Assembly (NCBI GenBank): GCA_002361625.1
Contig: DETL01000006.1
Location: forward strand, 1 to 28,011
Length of the DNA stretch: 28,011 nt
Origin: Bacteroidales bacterium UBA3289
GTDB taxonomy: Bacteria; Bacteroidota; Bacteroidia; Bacteroidales; UBA932
Direction of reading: 5' to 3'
Positions within the stretch are counted from its first letter, which is position 1; each line of letters begins with the position of its first letter. Positions 22,609-28,011 of the stretch are shown piece after piece. The position numbers and the translations under genes were made by a program. Below the pieces are notes generated by a model. The model had not been told where the DNA came from and did not search any database. It saw nothing but the letters and a program-made list of their open reading frames with translations.

Positions 22609-24393
22609 ATGGCAAAGCGAGAAATCAAGTTCTCCCTGGTGTACAGGGATATGTGGCAGAGTTCCGGCAAGTATGTTCCCCGGGTGGACCAGCTGGTGGA
22701 AGTGGCCCCGGCCATCATCGACATGGGCTGCTTCGACCGCGTGGAGACCAACGGCGGCGCCTTCGAGCAGGTGAACCTCCTGTTCGGCGAGAATCCGAAC
22801 AAGGCGGTCCGGGCCTGGACGGCCCCCTTCCACAAGGCCGGCATCCAGACGCACATGCTCGAGCGCGGCCTCAACGCCCTGCGCATGAACCCCGTCCCGA
22901 ACGACGTCCGCGAGCTCATGTTCAAGGTCAAGAAGATCCAAGGCACCGACATCGCCCGTTCCTTCTGCGGCCTCAACGACCACCGCAACCTCAAGGGATC
23001 CGTCCTCGGCGCCAAGAAAGGCGGGATGATCTCCCAGGTCGCCCTCTCCATCACCCACTCCCCCGTCCATACCGTTGCCTACTACATGGACATCGTGGAC
23101 AAGGTCGTGGGCTACGGGGCCGATGAGATCTGCCTCAAGGACATGGCCGGCATCGGCCGTCCGAACGTCCTCGGTGAGCTCGTTCACGACATCAAGAAGA
23201 AATATCCGCACATCAAGGTCCAGTACCATGGACATACCGGTCCCGGCTTCTCCACCGCCTCGATGCTGGAAGTGGCCCGCGCCGGTGCCGATTACCTGGA
23301 TGTCGCCGTGGAGCCTCTCTCCTGGGGCAAGGTCCATCCGGACGTCATCACTATCCGCGAAATGCTCCGCTGCGACGGTTTCCTGGTCAAGGACCTGAAC
23401 ATGGACGCCTACATGGAAGTGCGCCGTCTCACCCAGAAGTTCATCGACGACTTCCTGGGCTACTGGATCAACCCGTCCAACGCCAAGATGACCTCCCTCC
23501 TGGTGGGCTGCGGCCTGCCCGGCGGCATGATGGGGTCCATGATGGCAGACCTCAAGGGCTTCCAGGGTGCGATCAACGCCACCCAGCGGGCGCACGGCCG
23601 TCCGGAGATGTCGCTGGACACGCTCATGGTCAAGCTTTTCGAAGAGGTCGAGTATGTCTGGCCGCGCCTGGGCTATCCGCCGCTCGTAACCCCGTTCAGC
23701 CAGTACGTGAAGAACACGGCGCTGATGAACCTGTTCAACATGCTCAGCGGCAAGCCGCGCTGGACCACCATCGACAAGGACACCTGGGGCATGATCCTCG
23801 GCAACATGGGCAAGCTCCCGGGCGAACTGGCTCCGGAGATCGTCGCCCTGGCGAAGGAAAAGGGCCTGGAATTCTCCACCGGCAATCCGCAGGACAACTA
23901 CCCGGACGAGCTTCCGAAGTTCCGCAAGATGATGGACGAGGAAGGCTGGGACTACGGCGAGGACGACGAGGAACTCTTCGAAATGGCCATGCACGAGCGC
24001 CAGTACCGCGACTACAAGAGCGGCATCGCCAAGGAGCGGTTCAACAAGGAACTCGCCGAGCTCAAGGCGAAGGCCGGCGCCCCCATCGTCATCACCCGTC
24101 CCGTTGTGGAGATGCCCAAGTTCTCCGTCGATGAATACGTCGCCAAGTACCCGAAGGCTACGCCGGTGCAGGTTCCCGTCAAGGGACAGCTCCTGTGGCA
24201 GGTGGACGTGGACGACGCCTCCGCCGCCCCGATCGTGGGAACGGCCGTGAAGGCGGGCCAGGTGATCGGCCACGTGCAGGCCTGGTACGGGATGGAGGAG
24301 ATCGTCTCCGCCGTCGATGGACATGTGGTTGCCGTTCTCGGGAAGCAAGGCGAGAACGTCGCCAAGGGCGAGATCGTCGCCTTCGTACAATAA
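22609..24393 (+). CDS. Oxaloacetate decarboxylase alpha / pyruvate carboxylase B-like carboxyltransferase with atypical biotinyl domain
   Basis: 594 residues. The N-terminal TIM-barrel carboxyltransferase shows RDMWQS (13-18), the lysine that becomes carbamylated in DEICLKDMAG (Lys177), the metal-binding HGH (207-209) and a conserved Tyr-Pro-Pro-Leu-Val-Thr-Pro stretch near residue 360. The PycB-like second domain follows (RWTTIDKDTWGMILG). The last 70 residues are a biotinyl/lipoyl beta-barrel, but where the family has Ala-Met-Lys-Met the protein reads AWYG, with Tyr560 in place of the biotin lysine. It could act with a separate biotin carrier or be unbiotinylated. Family enzymes move carboxyl groups between biotin and oxaloacetate, pyruvate or methylmalonyl-CoA. 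No beta or gamma subunit gene is in the window. It has its own promoter and terminator. Confidence 0.85.
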   Translation: MAKREIKFSLVYRDMWQSSGKYVPRVDQLVEVAPAIIDMGCFDRVETNGGAFEQVNLLFGENPNKAVRAWTAPFHKAGIQTHMLERGLNALRMNPVPNDVRELMFKVKKIQGTDIARSFCGLNDHRNLKGSVLGAKKGGMISQVALSITHSPVHTVAYYMDIVDKVVGYGADEICLKDMAGIGRPNVLGELVHDIKKKYPHIKVQYHGHTGPGFSTASMLEVARAGADYLDVAVEPLSWGKVHPDVITIREMLRCDGFLVKDLNMDAYMEVRRLTQKFIDDFLGYWINPSNAKMTSLLVGCGLPGGMMGSMMADLKGFQGAINATQRAHGRPEMSLDTLMVKLFEEVEYVWPRLGYPPLVTPFSQYVKNTALMNLFNMLSGKPRWTTIDKDTWGMILGNMGKLPGELAPEIVALAKEKGLEFSTGNPQDNYPDELPKFRKMMDEEGWDYGEDDEELFEMAMHERQYRDYKSGIAKERFNKELAELKAKAGAPIVITRPVVEMPKFSVDEYVAKYPKATPVQVPVKGQLLWQVDVDDASAAPIVGTAVKAGQVIGHVQAWYGMEEIVSAVDGHVVAVLGKQGENVAKGEIVAFVQ

Positions 24394-24417
24394 GAATCAT
24401 TAAAAAGCATACTGAAA

Positions 24418-24451
24418 CAACACAAACCCGGACGGTTTGTGTTGTTTTTTT
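24418..24451 (+). terminator. Terminator of the carboxyltransferase gene
   Basis: CAACACAAACC (24418-24428) and GGTTTGTGTTG (24434-24444) form a perfect 11-bp stem with a 5-base loop, followed by seven T (24445-24451). Confidence 0.92.
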
Positions 24452-24463
24452 GATGGGCCGCCG

Positions 24464-24471
24464 TATCTTTG
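24464..24471 (+). promoter_or_regulatory. radC promoter -7 element
   Basis: TATCTTTG (TAnnTTTG). The TTG at 24442-24444 sits at -33 spacing and is part of the right arm of the preceding terminator. Confidence 0.68.
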
Positions 24472-24482
24472 ACGGCATGAAG

Positions 24483-25166
24483 ATGAAGGATTGGAGTCTG
24501 GACGAGCGGCCCCGGGAGAAGATGCTCCGGCGCGGGGCGGGAAACCTGAGCAATGCGGAACTGCTGGCGATTTTCATCGGATCGGGCGTTCCGGGAACGA
24601 ATGCCGTGGATGTGGGGCAGAGGCTCCTGTCCTCCGTGGGCGGACGGCTGTCCGACCTGGTGGGACAGCCGGTCGGGAAGCTGATGGAACAGAAAGGGAT
24701 CGGCGAGGCGCGGGCGGTCGCCATCACGGCAGCGCTGGAATTGGGGCGCCGGTATATGGCGGAAGAAGCGGCCGTCCTGGAAAGCGTCCACTCCCCCGAA
24801 CAGGTGTTCCGGATGATGCTACCCCTCCTGAAAGGACTTCCCCATGAGGAGTGCTGGGCTTTGTTCCTGAACCGGGCCAACGTGGTCACCCGGCGGGAAA
24901 AGCTGACGACCGGCACGGTGGAATCCACGCTGATCGACAGCAAGCAGATCCTCCGCCATGCCCTGGAACAGCAGGCCAAGGCCGTCATTCTCGTCCACAA
25001 CCATCCCTCCGGGAGCCCGCTGCCCGGCGAAGCGGACATCCGGGAAACCCGGAAAGTACAGCAGGCCCTCAAGACCTTCGACATCCTGCTCCTGGACCAT
25101 GTGGTCATCGCGGACGGGGGCTATTATTCTTTCCAGGATGAGCGAGTCGTGAAAAGAGGCTTGTAA
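24483..25166 (+). CDS. radC: RadC-family JAB/MPN domain protein
   Basis: 227 residues from ATG 24483; ATG 24477 is also possible and would add MK, while a longer frame from 24195 runs through the upstream gene and its terminator and is rejected. The N-terminal helix-hairpin-helix-like part (LSNAELLAIFIGSG; GIGEARAVAITAALELGRR) is followed by a JAMM metalloprotease-like domain with the full motif HNHPSGSPLPGEAD (His172, His174, Asp185) and an upstream Glu122. The old name refers to radiation sensitivity, but a repair role in E. coli was not upheld, and the true function is not settled. It has its own promoter (24464-24471). Confidence 0.93.
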   Translation: MKDWSLDERPREKMLRRGAGNLSNAELLAIFIGSGVPGTNAVDVGQRLLSSVGGRLSDLVGQPVGKLMEQKGIGEARAVAITAALELGRRYMAEEAAVLESVHSPEQVFRMMLPLLKGLPHEECWALFLNRANVVTRREKLTTGTVESTLIDSKQILRHALEQQAKAVILVHNHPSGSPLPGEADIRETRKVQQALKTFDILLLDHVVIADGGYYSFQDERVVKRGL

Positions 25167-25191
25167 TTCGACGGATTTTTGTGTATGTTTG
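25161..25191 (+). promoter_or_regulatory. upp promoter (-33 TTG and -7 TATGTTTG)
   Basis: TTG at 25161-25163, inside the end of radC, and TATGTTTG at 25184-25191 match the Bacteroidetes promoter with 20-bp spacing. The leader to ATG 25219 is about 20 bases. Confidence 0.7.
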
Positions 25192-25218
25192 TAAGACCAA
25201 CCACAAATCCACGAAGCC

Positions 25219-25872
25219 ATGAAGGTCCATCATCTCGGCGAGAACGGCACCGTTCTCAATAATTTCCTCGCAGAAATGCGCGACGCTACCATCCAGAAAG
25301 ACCGGCTGCGTTTCCGGACCAACCTGGAACGGGTGGGCGCCGTCTTCGCCCTGGAACTGTCCAAGGAACTTGCCTACTCTCCGAAAGAAGTGACGACACC
25401 ACTGGGCATCGCCACGGTGAACACCTGTGATACGCCCCTGGTGATCGCGACGATCCTGCGGGCCGGACTGCCGCTGCAGGAGGGCTTCATGAAATTCTTC
25501 GACCATGCCGAGGCAGCCTTCCTGGCGACCTTCCGCAAGTATGGGGCCGGCGATTATTTCGAGCTCCGGGTGGACTACTGCATGACGCCTTCCCTGGAAG
25601 GCAAGACGCTTGTCCTGGCAGACACGATGATCGCCACCGGCGCCTCCATCGGCGTGTGCATCGACAAGCTCATCGAGGACGGCGGCCATCCGGCAGCCAT
25701 CCACCTGATCACCCCCATCGCCAGCAGCTACGCCGTGGAGCAGCTCTCCATCCGCTACGGCGACGAGGTCTCCCTCTGGGTAGCGGCCGTCGATGAGGAA
25801 ATCACCGGCCGCAGCTACATCGTCCCCGGCCTCGGCGATGCCGGCGACCTCGCCTACGGGGGGAAACGGTAA
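25219..25872 (+). CDS. upp: Uracil phosphoribosyltransferase
   Basis: 217 residues. Salvages uracil by transferring phosphoribose from PRPP to make UMP, in the cytoplasm. Landmarks are ILRAGLP (79-85), the PRPP-binding loop VLADTMIATGAS (132-143), and the uracil-binding C-terminal YIVPGLGDAGDLAYG (200-214), which identifies upp rather than pyrR. Slightly longer than the E. coli enzyme. Transcribed alone from its own promoter; the following 214-bp region holds a terminator that could serve both converging genes. Confidence 0.97.
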   Translation: MKVHHLGENGTVLNNFLAEMRDATIQKDRLRFRTNLERVGAVFALELSKELAYSPKEVTTPLGIATVNTCDTPLVIATILRAGLPLQEGFMKFFDHAEAAFLATFRKYGAGDYFELRVDYCMTPSLEGKTLVLADTMIATGASIGVCIDKLIEDGGHPAAIHLITPIASSYAVEQLSIRYGDEVSLWVAAVDEEITGRSYIVPGLGDAGDLAYGGKR

Positions 25873-25900
25873 GGGCATCGGCGCGACTAAACCCGGTAGC

Positions 25901-26050
25901 CCCTATAATTGTGCATAACGGACCGATTCACACATATATCTAAGTTTTCGAGCAATATTTGTGTGTTATAGCCCTTTACACACAGTTTTTCATCCTATCA
26001 GCCAATCATTGTGTAAAACACCCTGTTTATCACAAAAAATCGGAGCACGG
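25901..26050. repeat. Three imperfect dyads in exact 50-bp phase
   Basis: Three adjacent 50-bp blocks (25901-25950, 25951-26000, 26001-26050) share fixed columns: C at 3, A-T at 5-6, TTGTG at 9-13 and CACA at 31-34, giving TTGTG-N17-CACA three times at 25909, 25959 and 26009. The rest of each block has diverged. The region is AT-rich against a GC-rich background and lies between the converging upp and aquaporin genes. It contains 9-mers close to the DnaA box TTATNCACA: TTATGCACA on minus (25910-25918, exact), TTACACACA (25976-25984, one mismatch) and TTTTACACA on minus (26010-26018, one mismatch). The last block runs into a terminator. Confidence 0.65.
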
Positions 26051-26069
26051 ATAACCGCGCCCCGATTTT
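26034..26069. terminator. Terminator between upp and the aquaporin gene
   Basis: AAAATCGG (26036-26043) pairs with CCGATTTT (26062-26069), and the inner CGG/CCG pairs extend the stem around an ATAA loop with two mismatches. On the minus strand a run of six T follows (26039-26034), a good end for the glpK-aquaporin transcript. The plus strand has only a short T run, so termination of upp here is less sure. Confidence 0.78.
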
Positions 26070-26086
26070 CGTAAGTGGCTATTCTC

Positions 26087-26830
26087 TTAAAACACCAGCA
26101 GGAACAGCCCTGCCGCGAGGCAGCCGCCTGCCATCGGGCCGGCGACGGGCACCCAGCTGTAGTTCCAGCCGCTGTCGCGCTTGCCCTTGATGGGCAGGAT
26201 GGCGTGAGCGCAGCGGGGGCTCAAGTCACGGGCGGGGTTCATCGCATAGCCGGTGGTGCCGCCAAGGGACATGCCCAGGGCCATGATGAGGCAGGTGACA
26301 GGCCAAGCGCCGATCGCACCGGTGGAGGCCGCCGTACCGCCGATCTGGAAGGCATTGCCCTCGAAGCCGATGGCGAGGATCACGAACACCAGGAGCGTCG
26401 TAGCGATGAGCTCGGAGAGGAAGTTCCGCCAGGGATTCCAGATGGCCGGCATGGTGCAGAAGGTGCCGAGCATGGTGTCGGGCTCGTCGGACGTGGCCTT
26501 GTAGTGGTCCTTATAGAACACATAGACCAGCAGGGCGCCTACGAAACCACCCAGCATCTGGGCGACGATGTAACCGCAGACGGAAGACCAGGCGAACTTG
26601 CCGGCGATGGCCAGGCCCAGCGTCACGGCCGGATTCAGGTGTGCACCGGAAACCGGGCCGGCGATGAGGACGCCCATCATGACGGCGAGGCCCCACGCGA
26701 GGGCGATGACGACCCATCCGCCGCCCTTGGCTTTGGACTTGTTCAGGGAAGTGGCGGCGCATACGCCGTCGCCGAGGAGCACCAGGACGAGGGTGCCGAT
26801 GAATTCGAAAATATATGCGTTCATAGTCAT
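26087..26830 (-). CDS. Aquaglyceroporin, glycerol uptake facilitator (MIP family)
   Basis: 247 residues from ATG 26830, whose ATGA overlaps the glpK stop; the second ATG (26824) is also possible. Six membrane segments and two half-helix NPA motifs are seen: HLNPAVT (66-68) and MNPARD (198-200). The Asp after the second NPA-Arg is typical of GlpF-type glycerol channels, and the adjacent glycerol kinase supports glycerol as the substrate. The reading frame is open much further upstream, but that part overlaps glpK in another frame and is not coding. A terminator follows at 26034-26069. Confidence 0.93.
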   Translation of the reverse strand: MTMNAYIFEFIGTLVLVLLGDGVCAATSLNKSKAKGGGWVVIALAWGLAVMMGVLIAGPVSGAHLNPAVTLGLAIAGKFAWSSVCGYIVAQMLGGFVGALLVYVFYKDHYKATSDEPDTMLGTFCTMPAIWNPWRNFLSELIATTLLVFVILAIGFEGNAFQIGGTAASTGAIGAWPVTCLIMALGMSLGGTTGYAMNPARDLSPRCAHAILPIKGKRDSGWNYSWVPVAGPMAGGCLAAGLFLLVF

Positions 26831-28011
26831 TTGGTTAACGTTCTGGATATCGCATCGGCCCAGCCGGCCTTCAGCTCGGTGACATCGGCGCCAGAGGGGA
26901 CGAAGACGCGCTCCGCCTGCCACTGGGCCTTGATCTCGTCCAGGGAGCTCCAATAGCCGACGGCGAGGCCGGCCAGGTAGCAGGCGCCCATCGCCGTGGT
27001 CTCGGTGACCTGCGGACGGATGACGGAAGCGCCCAGGATATCGGCCTGGAACTGCATCATGAGGTTGTTGCGGGAAGCGCCGCCATCGACCTTGAGCTCG
27101 GACAGCGGGACGCCGGCGTCCTTTTCCATCGCGCCGACGATGTCCATCGTCTGGAAGGCGATGCCTTCGAGGGCAGCGCGGGCGATATGGGCCGCCGTGG
27201 TTCCGCGGGTGATGCCGCAGATGGTGCCGTGGGCATACTGGTCCCAGTACGGAGCGCCCATGCCGGTCAGGGCCGGGACGAAATACACGCCGCCGTTGTC
27301 CTCCACCGTGCGGGCCAGAGCCTCGATCTCGGAGGAACTCCGGATGATTCCCAGACCGTCCCGGAGCCACTGGACGACGGATCCGCCTACGAAGATGGAA
27401 CCTTCCAGGGCGTAATTGACCTTGTCGCCGATCTTCCAGGCGATGGTGGTGAGGAGATTGTTCTTGGAAAGGATCGGCTTTTCGCCCGTGTTCATCAGGA
27501 GGAAGCAGCCGGTGCCGTACGTGTTCTTCACGGAGCCGGGCTCGGTGCACATCTGCCCGAAGAGGGCGGCCTGCTGGTCTCCGGCGATGCCGCCGATGGG
27601 CACTTCATGGGCAAAGAGGGTGGTCTTCGTGACGCCATAAACCTCGGAGCTGGAACGGACGGAAGGCATCATGGACAGGGGAATGCCCAGCATGTCCAGC
27701 AGTTCCTGATCCCACTGCAAGGTGTTGATATTGAACAGCATCGTGCGGGATGCGTTGGAAACGTCGGTCACATGGACCTCGCCGCGGGTGAGCTGCCACA
27801 CGAGCCAGCTGTCCACGGTGCCGAAGCGGAGTTTCCCGGCCTGGGCCTTCTCGCGGGCGCCGGGAACGTTCTCCAGGATCCAGTGGATCTTGGTGCCGGA
27901 GAAGTAGGCGTCGATGATGAGGCCCGTCTTTTCCCGGATCCATTCGGCCTTGTCCCGGAGGGTGTCGCAGAATTCGGAGGTGCGGCGGTCCTGCCAGACG
28001 ATGGCGTTGTA
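26827..28011 (-). CDS. glpK: Glycerol kinase (5' end outside the window)
   Basis: 395 codons including the stop are visible; the start, roughly the first 100 residues of an expected ~500, lies beyond the window edge at 28011. FGGY-family kinase that phosphorylates glycerol to glycerol 3-phosphate with ATP. The first visible residues YNAIVWQDRRT match the substrate-binding region, followed by GTVDSWLVWQLT, GIAGDQQAALFGQ (catalytic Asp-containing ATP loop) and the FGGY signature region PALTGMGAPYWDQYAHGTICG. The C-terminal AMGACYLAGLAVGYW is also typical. The stop overlaps the aquaporin start by four bases, so the two are translationally coupled and form a glycerol-uptake operon. Confidence 0.96.
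   Translation of the reverse strand, partial: YNAIVWQDRRTSEFCDTLRDKAEWIREKTGLIIDAYFSGTKIHWILENVPGAREKAQAGKLRFGTVDSWLVWQLTRGEVHVTDVSNASRTMLFNINTLQWDQELLDMLGIPLSMMPSVRSSSEVYGVTKTTLFAHEVPIGGIAGDQQAALFGQMCTEPGSVKNTYGTGCFLLMNTGEKPILSKNNLLTTIAWKIGDKVNYALEGSIFVGGSVVQWLRDGLGIIRSSSEIEALARTVEDNGGVYFVPALTGMGAPYWDQYAHGTICGITRGTTAAHIARAALEGIAFQTMDIVGAMEKDAGVPLSELKVDGGASRNNLMMQFQADILGASVIRPQVTETTAMGACYLAGLAVGYWSSLDEIKAQWQAERVFVPSGADVTELKAGWADAISRTLTK

Noticed and set aside
21793..24390. 865-codon minus-strand open frame opposite the esterase and carboxyltransferase
   Set aside because: Runs across two well-supported genes and the promoter between them on the other strand; product is compositional noise. 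Similar frames at 13991-15862 and 17994-19685 are rejected for the same reason.
25901..26050. CRISPR array
   Set aside because: Spacing is regular, but the repeated part is just a few columns and strongly diverged, there are only three units, and no cas gene or leader is nearby.
25873..26086. Chromosomal origin of replication
   Set aside because: The AT-rich tract is short, has only one exact DnaA box, and both flanking gene sets point towards it, which fits a terminus-like or plain intergenic site better than an origin. Kept only as an open question in the findings.
26831..27550. N-terminal extension of the aquaporin frame (487 codons in all)
   Set aside because: The extension overlaps glpK in a different frame; the aquaporin start at 26830 overlaps the glpK stop as ATGA and begins right at the first membrane segment.

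Overview
The window reads as chromosomal DNA from a GC-rich member of the Bacteroidota, most likely order Bacteroidales. The evidence is repeated Bacteroidetes-type promoters (-7 element TAnnTTTG) at twelve gene starts, little sign of Shine-Dalgarno sites, a Bacteroidetes-type RNA polymerase omega subunit, a NigD-like lipoprotein, a tRNA without an encoded CCA end, and family members (BamA, BamD, OmpH/Skp, UppS) of Bacteroidales type. Genus cannot be fixed from sequence reading alone. No phage, transposase, integrase, plasmid or cas gene was seen; most of the window is core genome.

Layout. 1-69: tail of a LysM-domain protein on +, with a terminator. 138-4259 (-): a three-gene unit, an M49-peptidase-like lipoprotein that seems to have lost its zinc site, then a DASS/SLC13 carboxylate transporter, then a short Porin_O_P outer-membrane porin. 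4388-5731 (-): glutamate dehydrogenase with its own promoter and terminator. 5910-6443 (+): a small unknown protein. 6516-11328 (-): nadK, uppS, bamA and an OmpH/Skp chaperone. 11419-20850 (+): pdxJ, a lipidated OmpH-like protein, a glycosyltransferase, a LysM/substrate-binding-fold protein, trxB, bamD, rpoZ, recN, a cysteine-free Fur-family regulator and a NigD-like lipoprotein. 20921-20994: tRNA-His(GTG). 21059-25872 (+): a flavodoxin-fold oxidoreductase, an alpha/beta hydrolase, an oxaloacetate decarboxylase alpha-like carboxyltransferase, radC and upp. 25873-26086: a convergent, AT-rich intergenic stretch holding three imperfect dyads in exact 50-bp phase. 26087-28011 (-): a glycerol facilitator and a 5'-truncated glycerol kinase.

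Functional themes. Envelope biogenesis dominates: BamA and BamD, two Skp-like chaperones (one periplasmic, one a lipoprotein), UppS for the lipid carrier, a glycosyltransferase and LysM proteins. Central metabolism is represented by gdhA, nadK, pdxJ, trxB, upp, the carboxyltransferase and glycerol uptake plus phosphorylation.

The points most worth a second look are the 50-bp-phased intergenic dyads with DnaA-box-like 9-mers, the Fur-family gene whose -33 element lies inside a perfect 19-bp palindrome, the carboxyltransferase whose biotinyl domain has tyrosine where the biotin lysine should be, and the M49-like lipoprotein lacking the zinc motif that heads a transport operon.
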